A model generated the notes under the pieces. It saw nothing but the letters and a program-made list of their open reading frames with translations. It made no database searches and was not told the DNA's origin. Shown piece after piece: positions 9,722-19,525 of a stretch of DNA of 64,000 nucleotides (position 1 is the first letter of the stretch; every line of letters begins with the position of its first letter). This DNA comes from Phycisphaeraceae bacterium (GTDB taxonomy: Bacteria; Planctomycetota; Phycisphaerae; Phycisphaerales; UBA1924): positions 1-64,000 of the forward strand of contig JAHBXL010000012.1 of NCBI GenBank assembly GCA_019636495.1, given 5' to 3'. The position numbers and the translations under genes were made by a program.

Positions 9722-9895
9722 CCGAACGCGGCGCATCGGGCAGGCGAATGTTCGGTCGAGATGCCGATTGGCGCTTGGCTCGGGCGGCGGGGGGTGTATG
9801 TTCAATGGACCGGCAACCGCGTACGGTCCGGGACGAATGGTCTGTTTCTTGAACCCCGCGGCGTTCGCCGCGGCGTGCCGGCGGGCAGGAGCAGG

Positions 9896-12800
9896 ATGAT
9901 GTCGATGCTCAATCGGGCCGTGGTCGTCGCCTCGATGTTCGTTTCATGGGGCGCAACGCTTGCGAACACGCCGCCGGCCGCGCCGGTGATCACCGAGCCC
10001 GCCCCGGGGCGAACGCTGAATCCGGCGGACGTGCACATGGAGACGGGCCCGTTCTTCGACCCGGACCCGGGCGATGAGCACTTCTGCACCGATTGGGAGA
10101 TCTGGACTTCGCCGAATCCGCCCGCGCTGGTGGAGCGCGTCTGGGTGGCCAGTTGCCTGGGCGGCGTGGAACGCCTGCACACGCACCTCGGCGACGGGGT
10201 GTTCATCGGCTCGCACGCCTTCCGCACCGACATGATGCCGCACACGCGATACACGCTGCGCGTTCGACACCGCGATTCCAGCAGCGACCCCGGCACGTGG
10301 TGGAGCCCGTACAGCGAGCGCGTCTTCGATACTGGCGCAGCCAGCAGCATCTTCCCGCTGGAGACCGACGACATCGTGGATGATCCCGCGCCGCTGTGGA
10401 CCGATGTCCCGGGCGTGGGAATCGTGCTCCCCGCTGCGCCCGGCGGACAGCCCCGCGTCATCGTCGAATCCGCCGCGGGCGGCCTGCTGCTGGAGATCGA
10501 GGGCGACAACGGGATCGAGAACCACGTGCACAACCCGCCCTCGCTGATGGGGCACTCCCCGGTGCGGGTGCGGGTCAGCGCGGGTGCGCTGCCTTCGCCC
10601 CTGCAACTGCCCGAGACCAACCTGCGGTTTACGACGCACGAGGGCGCCGAGGTCACCATCTACCTCCCGTCCATGATCGTGCAGCCCGGCGAGAGCAACC
10701 AGATGGTCTTCTGGGTCACGACCAGCGGCTCGACCTATCACGGCCTGATCGGGCAGACCGAGCCGGACTTCTCCTCGCTGGCCCGCGGCAGCGCGGTGCC
10801 GTGGATCGTCACGCAGCCCGGATACCGTGTCGAGGTCGTCGCTTCGGGCTTCCGCCTGCCGGTGAACATCGCCTTTGTCCCCAACCCCGGGCCCGCGGCC
10901 GATGCGCCGATGTACTACGTCACCGAGTTGTACGGCACGATCAAGGTCGTGCTCCGCAACGGTGTCGTGCAGAACTACGCTACGAATCTCCTGAACTTCA
11001 CGCCCACGGGTCTGTTTCCCGGCTCCGGTGAGCAGGGCGTGACCGGAGCGGTGGTGGACCCGGATACCGGCGACGTATTTGCGACCATGCTCTACAGCAG
11101 CGTCCCGGGCGTCGAGAATGTCCCGCACTACCCGCGGGTCGTGCGCTTCCGCAGCGAGGACGGCGGCCGCACCGCATCGGAACAGGTCGTCATTCTCGAC
11201 ATGCCCGGCGAGACCCAGGGCCAGTCGCACCAGATCTCCAGCATCAGTTTCGGACCCGACAACCACATCTACGTGCACATGGGCGACGGCTTCAACGCGT
11301 CGACCGGGCAGAACCTCGGTTCGTATCGCGGCAAGGTTCTGCGCCTGACGCGGCAGGGCGCAGCGGTGTCCACCAACCCGTTCTACAACGCCGGGGATGG
11401 CATCACCTCGCGCGATTACGTGTTCGCCTACGGCCTGCGAAACCCCTTCGGCGGGGCCTGGCGGAACAGCGACGGGCGGCTCTACTGCGTCGAGAACGGT
11501 CCGAGCATCGACCGCTTCATCCACATCGTCTCGGGCCGCAACTTCCTCTGGAACGGCTCGGATGCGAGCATGGCCAACTTCGCGATGTACAACTGGAACC
11601 CCGCCTCCGGCCCGGTGAACATCGCCTTCATCCAGCCGAGTGTCTTCGGCGGCAGCGGATTCCCCGCGTCCAAGCAGAACAACGCATTCGTCACCGAGTC
11701 GGGCGCGACCTGGGCCAGCGGCCCTCAGGCCATCGGCAAGCGCATCACCGAGTTCGTCATCAACAGCGCGGGGACCATCACCTCCGGCCCCACCACCTTC
11801 GTGCAATACGTCGGATCGGGCCGCGCCACGGTCTGCGGTCTCGCGGCGGGTCCGGACGGGCTGTACTTCACCGACCTGTACCGCGACCTGGGCTGGACCT
11901 CGCCCATCGACCCCGGCGCCAATGTGATGCGCGTGCGATTCGTCGGCGATGCCGACTTTGTCGCCAGCGTGACCAGCGGCCCCGCGCCGCTGGCGGTGCA
12001 GTTCAATGACCAGTCCACCGTGCCCTCGCCCACCGCCTACCTGTGGGAGTTCGGCGACGGCGCAAGCAGCACGCAGCAGAACCCCTCGCACGTGTACGCC
12101 GAGGACGGCGTGTACACCGTCCGCCTGACCGTGACCGGCAGCGGGGGGCCGGTGGTGCGGCAGCGCAACGCATACATCAAGGTCGGCGATGTCCCGAGCA
12201 TCGCGCTCATCGGCGGCTCCGCTTCGGCCTCCGCCGCGGATCATGCCATCGAGCACTTCTTCGAGGACCTGGGCTTCGAGGTGTCGTACTACGACGATGA
12301 GCCGGCCAACCGCCCCGGCGCGGCCGCGCTGGCCGCGCAGCACGACCTCATCGTTGTGTCGTCCACGATCACCTCGGCCAACATCGGCGGCGAGTTCCGC
12401 ACCGTCGCGACGCCCATGATCTTCTGGGAGAACGCGTTGCTGCGGCCCAATCGCGAGTCGCTCACCGACAACGGCACCGTCGTCTCGGCCACGTCCATCA
12501 ACATCGTGAACAACGCCCACCCCATCACGCAGGGATTCGCGGCGGGCGATCGGCCTGTCTTCTCCGCCGCGGCGAACATGAGCGTCGCCACCGGCGCGAC
12601 CGGGCCCGGCACGCAGATCCTGGCGCGCCGGACCGGCTCGACCGATGGCGCGATCGTCGTGGCCGAGGCGGGCGCGACCGTCGCCGGCGGGTACATCACG
12701 CCCGCGCGCCGCGTGTTCATGTTCTTCGAGGACACAAGTTGGCAGGTCTCCAACGCCGATGCGCGCACGCTCATGGAGCGCGCCGTGTGCTGGGCCCTGA

Positions 12801-13231
12801 GCGTGCAGGCCCCGTCCATCACCGTGCCGCCGCAGGGACAGTCGGTCTGCATCGGCGACCAGGTCGTGCTCGAGGTGCAGGCCCAGGGCTCATCGCCGCG
12901 GAGTTACCAGTGGAGGCGCAACGGCTCGCCCATCCCCGGGGCCACCGCGCGGGTGTACACGATCGCCGCGGCCGCGCTCGGCAACGCGGGCAACTACACC
13001 TGCACCGTCACCAACCCCTGCGGCAGCGCGACCAGCGCGCCGGCCCTCCTGCAAGTGGGCGATTGCTGCCCGGCCGATTACGACGGCAACGGACAGCACG
13101 AGGTCAACGACATCTTCGCGTTCCTGAGCGATTGGTTCGCGAACGTTCCCGCGGCGTACAACTTCGGCGGAACACCCGGTGTGCCCGCGATCTTCGCGTT
13201 CCTGAGCGCGTGGTTCGCGGGGTGCCCGTAG
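9896..13231 (+). CDS. Secreted sugar dehydrogenase-like / PKD / Ig / dockerin-tailed protein
   Basis: Encodes 1111 residues; AGGAG precedes two consecutive ATGs (9896, 9899). A signal peptide ends near TLA. After a fibronectin-like N-terminal part, residues about 308-683 form a glucose/sorbosone dehydrogenase-type six-blade propeller (YRVEVVASGFRLPVNIAF, HQISSISFGPDNHIYVHMGDG, YVFAYGLRNPFG). A PKD domain follows (685-765; YLWEFGDG, VYTVRLTV), then a class-I-amidotransferase-like alpha/beta domain (767-967; SIALIGGSASAS, HDLIVVSS), an Ig-like domain (974-1054; YQWRRNG, AGNYTCTV) and a dockerin-like tail whose first Ca loop is good (DYDGNGQHEVNDIFAFL) and second is degenerate. It ends WFAGCP. 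Probably a PQQ-type oxidoreductase or binding propeller attached at the surface; the substrate is unknown. Confidence 0.9.
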   Translation: MMSMLNRAVVVASMFVSWGATLANTPPAAPVITEPAPGRTLNPADVHMETGPFFDPDPGDEHFCTDWEIWTSPNPPALVERVWVASCLGGVERLHTHLGDGVFIGSHAFRTDMMPHTRYTLRVRHRDSSSDPGTWWSPYSERVFDTGAASSIFPLETDDIVDDPAPLWTDVPGVGIVLPAAPGGQPRVIVESAAGGLLLEIEGDNGIENHVHNPPSLMGHSPVRVRVSAGALPSPLQLPETNLRFTTHEGAEVTIYLPSMIVQPGESNQMVFWVTTSGSTYHGLIGQTEPDFSSLARGSAVPWIVTQPGYRVEVVASGFRLPVNIAFVPNPGPAADAPMYYVTELYGTIKVVLRNGVVQNYATNLLNFTPTGLFPGSGEQGVTGAVVDPDTGDVFATMLYSSVPGVENVPHYPRVVRFRSEDGGRTASEQVVILDMPGETQGQSHQISSISFGPDNHIYVHMGDGFNASTGQNLGSYRGKVLRLTRQGAAVSTNPFYNAGDGITSRDYVFAYGLRNPFGGAWRNSDGRLYCVENGPSIDRFIHIVSGRNFLWNGSDASMANFAMYNWNPASGPVNIAFIQPSVFGGSGFPASKQNNAFVTESGATWASGPQAIGKRITEFVINSAGTITSGPTTFVQYVGSGRATVCGLAAGPDGLYFTDLYRDLGWTSPIDPGANVMRVRFVGDADFVASVTSGPAPLAVQFNDQSTVPSPTAYLWEFGDGASSTQQNPSHVYAEDGVYTVRLTVTGSGGPVVRQRNAYIKVGDVPSIALIGGSASASAADHAIEHFFEDLGFEVSYYDDEPANRPGAAALAAQHDLIVVSSTITSANIGGEFRTVATPMIFWENALLRPNRESLTDNGTVVSATSINIVNNAHPITQGFAAGDRPVFSAAANMSVATGATGPGTQILARRTGSTDGAIVVAEAGATVAGGYITPARRVFMFFEDTSWQVSNADARTLMERAVCWALSVQAPSITVPPQGQSVCIGDQVVLEVQAQGSSPRSYQWRRNGSPIPGATARVYTIAAAALGNAGNYTCTVTNPCGSATSAPALLQVGDCCPADYDGNGQHEVNDIFAFLSDWFANVPAAYNFGGTPGVPAIFAFLSAWFAGCP

Positions 13232-13546
13232 CGCGCTGCCGCGCACACGCGTGACCGCCGGCCTGCGCCGTGGACGCCACAGCGCGCTGGCCATTTCGCC
13301 CAAAGGGTCTGTGTGATCCGTGCCGCGGCAAGGCAAGGGAGATCACGGGCAGGCTGTGGGGGATGCCAGCCGCCGGGGTGGTCGGTTTCGAGAAAGCAGA
13401 AGCGCTCGGGCGCTTGCTTCAAGATTACTGAAGGTTGGCATGGTGCGGTGTTCGGAGTCCGTCATTGAGCATTGCGCGTAGGGCGCGCCCCCGCGTGACC
13501 GCGGGGGTTCCGCTGGAGGCAGCCCGAGCCTGTGCTCCGGGCTCTC
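13232..13546. other. Gap between convergent genes; hairpins only
   Basis: No gene is visible. Two stem-loops lie near the lepA end: CCCCCGCG / CGCGGGGG with loop TGAC (13488-13507), and AGCCCGAGC / GCTCCGGGCT with loop CTGT (13521-13543), which directly follows the lepA stop and may end its transcript. Neither has a clear T-run. Confidence 0.5.
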
Positions 13547-15574
13547 TCAATCCCCCTGATCCAACACCGCCATGAACGCCTCCTGCGGGATTTCGACTGA
13601 GCCGATCGACTTCATCCGCTTCTTGCCTTCCTTCTGCTTCTCCAGCAGTTTCCGCTTGCGGGAGACATCGCCGCCGTAGCACTTGGCGATCACGTTCTTG
13701 CGGAAGGCCTTGATGGTCTCCCGGGCGATGACCTTGCTCCCGATCGCGGCCTGCACGGGGATCTCGAACTGGTGCCGCGGGATCTGCTCGCGCAGGCGGC
13801 TGACCAGGTGGCGGCCGCGGAACTCGGCCTTGTCGCGGTGGACGATCACGCTCAGCGCTTCGACCGGCTCGCCGTTGACAAGGATGTCCATCTTCACGAG
13901 GTTGTCGGCGCGGTAGCCGAGCAACTCGTAGTCCATGGTGCCGTAGCCGCTGGTCATGCCCTTGAGTTTGTCGTAGAAATCGTAGATGATCTCCGCCAGC
14001 GGGACCTCGAACTGCAGCATCTCCCGCGTGTCGGAGATGTGCGTCTGCGACTTGTACTGCCCGCGCCGATCCAGGCACAGTTTCATGATGTCGCCGATGT
14101 ATTCCTTGGGCAGGATGATGTCCACCTTGCAGATGGGCTCGCGGACTTCTTCGATGTAAGAAGGATCGGGCAGGTCCGCGGGGTTGTGCACCTCGATGAG
14201 CGTGAAGCCGGGCTTGAGCGTGGAATTGCCGATGCCGCCCTCTTCGACGACCGTGGGCGCGATGCCCATCGCCCCGCCCTTGGCGGAAGTCTTCATCGCC
14301 TGCGAAGCGGTGCCGCGGATCAGCACGCGATAGGAGACCGTCGGCGCGGTCTGGACGATTTCGACATCGCCCTCGCGCTCCAGTCGCTCCTGCACGATGT
14401 CCATGTGCAGGAGGCCGAGGAACCCGCAGCGGAAGCCGAAGCCCAGCGCATCGGAGTGCACCGCCTGGAACGTGAACGAAGAATCGTTCAGGACGAGTTT
14501 CTCCATCGCCTCGCGCAACTCTTCAAAGTCCGACCCCTTCGCATCCGCCGTCGTCGCCGGATAGAAGTCGCAGAACACCATCTGCATCGGCGGCTGGTAG
14601 CCGGGAAGGGCCTCGGTCGCGGGGTCGATCTCCAGCGTGACGGTGTCGCCGACGCGGACATCTTTCAGCGAGCGGATCGCCGCGACGATGTACCCGGTCT
14701 CGCCCGGGCCCAGCGTCGGAACGCGCACCGGCTTGGGCGTGTACTTGCCCAGTTCCGTCACCAGGAAGGTCCGCCCCGTCCCCATCATGCGGATCTTGTC
14801 GCCGACCTCCAGTTTCCCGCCGTCCATCACGCGGACGTAGACGATGACGCCGCGATAGTCGTCGTACTTCGCATCGAAGATGAGGGCGCGGAGTTGCGGC
14901 ACCACGGGTTTCCGCGGCGGGGGAAACTTGTCGCAGATCGCCGCGAGCAGTTGCGCGATGCCCTGCCCGGTCTTGGCCGAGACGTAGATGCAGTCCTCGG
15001 CCGGCAGCCCGAGCACCTGCTCGACTTCCATCGCCATGTCGTCGGGACGCGCCGAGGGAAGGTCGATCTTGTTGATGACGGGGATGAGCGTGAGATTCTC
15101 GTTGATGGCGAGATAGGCGTTGACGACCGTCTGCGCCTGCACGCCCTGCGTCGAATCGACCACGAGGATCGCGCCCTCGCACGCCTTGAGTGCGCGGCTG
15201 ACTTCGTAGTTGAAATCCACGTGCCCGGGCGTGTCGATGAAGTTGAGCATGAACAACTCGGAGCCGTCATCTTGCTCCTTGCCCTTCTTGCGGCGGTGCG
15301 CACCGGAGTCGTCCATCGGCTCTTCGGTCTCGGATTCGAGTTCGTCGATGGTCGCGCCGGGCTTGTGCCGGTGCCACACGGTGACGGCCGAGGCCTTGAT
15401 GGTGATGCCGCGCTCGCGCTCAAGGTCCATCGAGTCGAGCAGTTGCTCGCGGGCCTCGCGCGGCGAGACGGCGTTGGTCGCCTGGAGGAGCCGGTCGGCG
15501 AGCGTGGACTTGCCGTGGTCGATGTGGGCGATGATGGAGAAGTTGCGGATGTGGGGGGTCGAAGGGTCGGGCAT
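13547..15574 (-). CDS. lepA: Elongation factor 4 (LepA)
   Basis: A ribosome-associated translational GTPase that back-translocates or remodels stalled ribosomes. The 675 residues contain the G1 loop AHIDHGKST (16-24), RERGITIK (switch I), DTPGH (G3), NKID (G4), the EF-G-like domains ([26 protein letters not shown]) and the LepA-specific C-terminus ([27 protein letters not shown]). The family is about 600 long; the excess lies mainly in a charged insert of some 38 residues (about 70-107) between [10 protein letters not shown] and LNFIDTPGH. The start is the ATG at 15574; the frame is open upstream without similarity. A beta-helix gene diverges from it. Confidence 0.97.
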   Translation of the reverse strand: MPDPSTPHIRNFSIIAHIDHGKSTLADRLLQATNAVSPREAREQLLDSMDLERERGITIKASAVTVWHRHKPGATIDELESETEEPMDDSGAHRRKKGKEQDDGSELFMLNFIDTPGHVDFNYEVSRALKACEGAILVVDSTQGVQAQTVVNAYLAINENLTLIPVINKIDLPSARPDDMAMEVEQVLGLPAEDCIYVSAKTGQGIAQLLAAICDKFPPPRKPVVPQLRALIFDAKYDDYRGVIVYVRVMDGGKLEVGDKIRMMGTGRTFLVTELGKYTPKPVRVPTLGPGETGYIVAAIRSLKDVRVGDTVTLEIDPATEALPGYQPPMQMVFCDFYPATTADAKGSDFEELREAMEKLVLNDSSFTFQAVHSDALGFGFRCGFLGLLHMDIVQERLEREGDVEIVQTAPTVSYRVLIRGTASQAMKTSAKGGAMGIAPTVVEEGGIGNSTLKPGFTLIEVHNPADLPDPSYIEEVREPICKVDIILPKEYIGDIMKLCLDRRGQYKSQTHISDTREMLQFEVPLAEIIYDFYDKLKGMTSGYGTMDYELLGYRADNLVKMDILVNGEPVEALSVIVHRDKAEFRGRHLVSRLREQIPRHQFEIPVQAAIGSKVIARETIKAFRKNVIAKCYGGDVSRKRKLLEKQKEGKKRMKSIGSVEIPQEAFMAVLDQGD

Positions 15575-15683
15575 GTCGGGGCAATGGTAGGGATGGGCCC
15601 GTGCCGAACTGTGGTGCGATTCCGCGCCGCGGCTAGCCGCGCCGGCCGGGAACGTCGCATGACCGGGACAAAGGAGATCCCGC

Positions 15684-16862
15684 ATGCGGATGATGAACAA
15701 ACGGAAGGCGGCGGCGGTGGTTCTGGCGGTCCTCGCGGCGAATATGGCGATGGGCCTTGGGCCGATCGACCCTCCGCCGGGCCCGATCGGCCCGACCGGC
15801 AAGACGCTCACGGAGGTCGAACCGCGGATCGCGATCAACGCGGCGAACACGCCGGGCGATGCCGACAGCGTGTACAAGATCAGCCTGCCGGGCAGTTACT
15901 ACCTGACCGGGAACGTGAACGGCGTCGCGGGCAAGCACGGGATCGAGATCGCCGCGCGCGATGTCCGGCTCGACCTGTGCGGGTTTGTGCTCGCCGGGGC
16001 GACCGGATCGCTCAACGGGATCCACGCCGAGAACGCGGGGCACCGCGCCGCGGCGGTGAAGAACGGCACCGTGTCTTCGTGGGGCGGGCACGGCGTGAAC
16101 CTGATCATGGTCCGTGGGTCGAGCGTGTCGGATGTCACCGCCGTCGCGAATGGCTCCGTTGGCATCGCCGTCGCCTCCAACAGCACGGTGACGAACTGCG
16201 TGTCCCGACAGAACGTCACCGGCATCCTGGCGGAGTCGGCATGCATCCTGATCGGGTGCGCGTAATACGACGATACTTCGACGGGATTCGCGGTCAACAC
16301 GGGGTCGGTCGTGCAGAACTGCTCGGTGTTCAACGCCGGGCAGGCCGGCATCTTCGCCGACATCGGCTGTACGGTGATCGGGTGCACGGTCCGCGCATGC
16401 GGCGGTATGGGCATCCGCGTCGACGATGGCGCGCTGGTCTCGCAGTGCTCGGTGACCTCCAACGGCCACCACGGCATCTACAGCAGTCGCAGCGCGATGG
16501 TGATCGACTGCAACAGTTCCTTCAACGCGGGCGACGGGGTCCGCGTCAAGGACCGCTCCATCGTCCGCGGCAATACGCTCTCGACCAACGGCCTCAACGG
16601 CGACGGTGCGGGCGTGGCGATCTTCGGCACCGACTGCCTGGTCGAGGGCAACAACTGCACGGGCGCTGATCGCGGCGTGGACGTCGGCTTTGCCGGCAAC
16701 TTCATCTCGCGCAACCGCTGCTCGGGCAACACCGTGAACTACCTGCTCGTCGCGGGCAACGTGTGCCTGGTCATCAACGCCGCGACCGCCGGCAACATCA
16801 GCGGAAGTTCCGGCGGCACCGCGCCGGGATCGACCGATCCGAACGCCAACTTCTCGTACTGA
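15684..16862 (+). pseudogene. Secreted beta-helix protein interrupted by an in-frame TAA
   Basis: An ATG at 15684 (AAGGAG 8 nt upstream) starts a signal peptide followed by a right-handed beta-helix with repeated HGIE, NGIH, HGVN, GIAV and HGIY turns and short NC / GC motifs. The frame stops at TAA (16263-16265), then continues in the same frame with the same repeat pattern (YDDTSTGFAVNTG...) to a stop at 16862. Removing one nonsense codon would give one protein of about 391 residues. The downstream half has no signal peptide or ribosome site of its own. It could be a recent pseudogene, a base-call error or a readthrough gene. It has no dockerin or VPAPG tail. The next gene starts 28 nt later with the same orientation. 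Confidence 0.75.
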
Positions 16863-16889
16863 TCGCGCCGACCCGAGAAAGGACAACCC

Positions 16890-17561
16890 ATGCACACCCG
16901 TGTATTCATCGCCGCGTGCGTGCTCGCGGCGGCGACGGCCGCGAACGCGCAGACCGATGTCCACCCCGGCGGCAAGCGCTCGTGGAGCGAGAACTGCGGC
17001 TGGATGAACTGGCGCGATGCGGCGGCCCACCCGTTGCCCCCGGGCAGCGCGGGGGTCCGCCTGCACCAGGCGCACCTCTCCGGCATGATCTGGTGCGAGA
17101 ACATCGGCTGGATGAACATCGGTCCCGCGCAGCCATCGGGGCCCGGTGGTCACGCGAACCTGTCCGGAGCGGACTTCGGCGTGAACATCGACCCGGCGAC
17201 GGGCCACCTCTCCGGCTATGCCTGGAGCGAGAACGCCGGCTGGATCAACTTCGCCGGCGGGGCGATGGCCACGCCCGCGAACCCGGCGCGGCTCGATTCG
17301 GCCGCGCACCGCCTCCGCGGCTTCGCGTGGGGCGAGAACATCGGCTGGATCAACCTCGATGCAGCGGCCGCCGGCGCGTTTGTCGCGATCGGCTGCCCGG
17401 CCGACTTCAACCTTGATGGCGAAGTCAACGTGCCGGACATCTTCGCGTTCCTTGTGGCGTGGTTCGCGGGCGACCACGCGGCGGACTTTGATGCCAGCGG
17501 GGGCGTCGCCGTGCCGGACATTTTTGCGTTTCTGGTGGCGTGGTTCGCAGGGTGTGCCTGA
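16890..17561 (+). CDS. Secreted ENxGWxN-repeat protein with dockerin-like tail
   Basis: Encodes 223 residues, with AAAGGA before the ATG. A signal peptide ends ANAQT. The mature part contains four copies of a motif of the form (W)xEN-x-GW-(I/M)-N: WSENCGWMNW (about 31), WCENIGWMNI, WSENAGWINF and WGENIGWINL, spaced about 35-50 residues apart, each in a predicted beta-strand pair. It ends with two dockerin-type halves, DFNLDGEVNVPDIFAFLVAWF and DFDASGGVAVPDIFAFLVAWF, and the terminal residues AGCA. I know no catalytic family with this repeat; it is probably a small repeat beta fold displayed at the surface. It follows the beta-helix gene closely and may share its transcript. Confidence 0.85.
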   Translation: MHTRVFIAACVLAAATAANAQTDVHPGGKRSWSENCGWMNWRDAAAHPLPPGSAGVRLHQAHLSGMIWCENIGWMNIGPAQPSGPGGHANLSGADFGVNIDPATGHLSGYAWSENAGWINFAGGAMATPANPARLDSAAHRLRGFAWGENIGWINLDAAAAGAFVAIGCPADFNLDGEVNVPDIFAFLVAWFAGDHAADFDASGGVAVPDIFAFLVAWFAGCA

Positions 17562-17773
17562 GCGCAGTGCGGGGAAGCCCGGGATCGCAACCCTCGTTGG
17601 GGATTGAAGATGCGCCGGGAACGGCCACAATGCGGCCGACATCGCCGTTTCGGATGCGCGGAATCTTCACGACCGGGGGGTTCCATTGCGGCGGAAGGTG
17701 TGCTAGTTTCTTGCGTCTGCGGTGTGTTTCCGCGGCACGAGAGAGAGCAGCCCAACGAGTGCTGCACGGGTCG

Positions 17774-17797
17774 CCCGCGCGGGAGCGCGGGGGCTTT
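17774..17797 (+). promoter_or_regulatory. Stem-loop in the leader of the VPAPG-tailed gene
   Basis: CCCGCGC / GCGCGGG closes a GGGA loop (17774-17791) and is followed by GGCTTT, 44 nt before the ATG at 17841. It could be an attenuator or the terminator of an upstream transcript; there is no further support. Confidence 0.35.
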
Positions 17798-17840
17798 GTG
17801 ATTGCCGCGGGACTTCGCGGCGAACCCTGGAGGAGAGAAC

Positions 17841-18632
17841 ATGCTCAGCAAGATGGCGTTTGTGGCAGGTGCGGCCGCGCTGGCGACGGCGGCGGGCGCG
17901 CAGATTTCGTACAACGGCGGGACCATTTCCGAGAACTTCGACAGTCTGGCCAGCGCTGGCGCTACCCCGGTAACGAACATCGCCTGGACCAACGACAGCA
18001 CGCTTCCGGGGTGGTTCCTGTTCATCAGTACCGGGGATCCGGCGCCGACGTACAACGCCCACGCCGGTCAGAACAACACCGGCTCGTTCTACTCGCTGGG
18101 TTCGAACGATTCGTCAGAGCGAGCCCTCGGAGGCATCGCCTCCGGAGGAGCCTATTTCGGTTCCCCCCCCGGTGGCGCCGTGGCCGGCTGGATCGCCTTC
18201 GCGGCGACGAACAACGGCAGCGGCACGCTGACCGAGTTCACGGTCGGGTTCGATGGCGAGCAGTGGCGAAACGGCGGCAACACCACGGCCCAGTCCATGG
18301 TGCTCGAGTACGGCTTTGGTGCGACCTTCGGCACAGTGACGACCTGGACCGCTCCTGGCGGGCTCTTTGACTGGACCTCGCCGGTCGCGACCGCCACTGC
18401 CGCGGCGGTCGATGGCAACGCGGCCGGACTGGTCGCGGGTCTGGGCGGCACCATCAGCAGCCTGACGTGGGACGTCGGCGACACGCTCTGGATCCGCTGG
18501 ATCGAAAACAACGATGCGGGCAACGACCACGGCCTGGCGATCGACAACTTCTCGTTCTCGGCGGTCCCCGCGCCGGGCGCGGCGGCCCTGCTGGGCATGG
18601 GCGGGCTGATGATCGGCCGTCGTCGCCGGTAA
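17841..18632 (+). CDS. Secreted protein with VPAPG (PEP-CTERM-like) sorting tail
   Basis: Encodes 263 residues; GGAGGAG lies 5 nt before the ATG. A signal peptide ends AAGAQ. The middle is a Gly/Ser/Asn-rich beta-sandwich (SENFDSLAS, WTNDSTLPGWF, LTEFTVGFDGEQWR, NHGLAIDNFSFS-like) resembling carbohydrate-binding jelly rolls of PEP-CTERM proteins. The tail VPAPGAAALLGMGGL is followed by IGRRRR, i.e. motif, hydrophobic helix and basic cluster, the layout recognised by an exosortase-type enzyme. No exosortase gene is in the window. The substrate or binding target is unknown. It faces a second VPAPG gene across a shared terminator region. Confidence 0.88.
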   Translation: MLSKMAFVAGAAALATAAGAQISYNGGTISENFDSLASAGATPVTNIAWTNDSTLPGWFLFISTGDPAPTYNAHAGQNNTGSFYSLGSNDSSERALGGIASGGAYFGSPPGGAVAGWIAFAATNNGSGTLTEFTVGFDGEQWRNGGNTTAQSMVLEYGFGATFGTVTTWTAPGGLFDWTSPVATATAAAVDGNAAGLVAGLGGTISSLTWDVGDTLWIRWIENNDAGNDHGLAIDNFSFSAVPAPGAAALLGMGGLMIGRRRR

Positions 18633-18669
18633 TCGGTCGAGGTGATTGACAGCGACGAGTTCAATGCGC

Positions 18670-18695
18670 AACGCCGGTCCTTCGGGGCCGGCGTT
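18670..18695 (+). terminator. Stem-loop after the VPAPG gene
   Basis: AACGCCGG and CCGGCGTT form an 8-bp stem (18670-18677 / 18688-18695), continued inwards around a TTCG-type loop and followed by GTTGCCTTT. It is 38 nt past the stop of the plus-strand gene and is probably its terminator. Confidence 0.65.
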
Positions 18696-18746
18696 GTTGC
18701 CTTTGAGCAGCGCACGCGCGGTGCAGGATGATTCGCGCGCAATGAA

Positions 18747-18770
18747 CAGGGGCCCCTTGCGGGGCCCCTG
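18747..18770 (-). terminator. Perfect 10-bp hairpin between convergent VPAPG genes
   Basis: CAGGGGCCCC / GGGGCCCCTG with loop TTGC. It lies 39 nt past the stop of the minus-strand gene; on that strand a short T-rich stretch follows (TTCATT). It probably blocks transcription from both sides. Confidence 0.65.
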
Positions 18771-18808
18771 TCGCATGTATCTCTTGGAATGGAGAGAAGC
18801 GTCGAAGA

Positions 18809-19525
18809 TCAGCGGCGGCGGCGCAGCGCCGTCGCGCAGCCAAGCCCGAGCAGCGCGAGCGCGCCCGGCGCGGGGACGACCGTGACCATATCGAACCGAG
18901 ACGTGCCGGTGGGGCCGTAGGTGCCGGTCGCGCTCGAGGCAAGGTACTGGCCGGTGCCGGCGGGGTCGAACACCGCGACGACGCGGAAGCCGAAGTTGGC
19001 ATTGTTCGCCGCGCCGGCGATGCCGGTCAGATCGGCGGTGCGGCCGTTGAACCACGTATCGCCCGCGTTGCCGGAGTAGATGCCGTCGTCGGCGAGGCCG
19101 GCGGAGGAAAAGGTCTCGCCGTCGAGCGTGTACTGGAACTGCCAGAAGCGCGAACTGGTGTTGCTGTGGCGCTGGTCCCAGGACACGATGATGTCGCTGT
19201 GGCCCACGGTGCTGACAAGCGCCTGGATTCCGGCGGTCCCGGACCCGGTGCCCTGTGCCGGATAGGTGGTGGTCTGCCAGCCGCTGTTGTCGCCGGTGTC
19301 GGGGTCGGTCGATCCGCCGTTGGCATTGCCGGAAGCGAACGACGTCGTCACGCCGCCGATCACGCTGATGGTGCCGGCGCCGATGTTCGGGGCGGTTGTC
19401 CCCGTCGTCAGAACACCGTCGGGCGGGTTGGAGTTGAAGTTCCACTGGGTGATGATCTGGCCGGATGCCGCGGCGGTGAGGAACGCCGGGGCAGCGAGCG
19501 CGCACAACAACATGCGAGCGTTCAT
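18809..19525 (-). CDS. Second secreted protein with VPAPG (PEP-CTERM-like) tail
   Basis: Encodes 238 residues from the ATG at 19525, with AAGGAG 7 nt upstream. A signal peptide ends AAASGQ. The body is a beta-rich domain (IITQWNFNSNPP, SDIIVSWDQRHSNTSSR, FWQFQYTLDGETF) like those seen in many planctomycete PEP-CTERM proteins with a sandwich fold. The C-terminus is VPAPGALALLGLGCATALRRRR in form: the sorting motif, a hydrophobic helix containing a Cys, then four Arg. It is not similar in its body to the convergent VPAPG gene, so the two share only the sorting tail. Function unknown. Confidence 0.87.
   Translation of the reverse strand: MNARMLLCALAAPAFLTAAASGQIITQWNFNSNPPDGVLTTGTTAPNIGAGTISVIGGVTTSFASGNANGGSTDPDTGDNSGWQTTTYPAQGTGSGTAGIQALVSTVGHSDIIVSWDQRHSNTSSRFWQFQYTLDGETFSSAGLADDGIYSGNAGDTWFNGRTADLTGIAGAANNANFGFRVVAVFDPAGTGQYLASSATGTYGPTGTSRFDMVTVVPAPGALALLGLGCATALRRRR

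Noticed and set aside
9944-12520. An 858-codon minus-strand frame opposite the sugar-dehydrogenase-like gene
   Set aside because: Same reason: G/C-rich antisense frame without domain or ribosome site.
13772-16669. A 965-codon plus-strand open frame across lepA and the beta-helix gene
   Set aside because: It is an antisense and out-of-frame shadow of lepA and the beta-helix gene; low-complexity composition and no motif.
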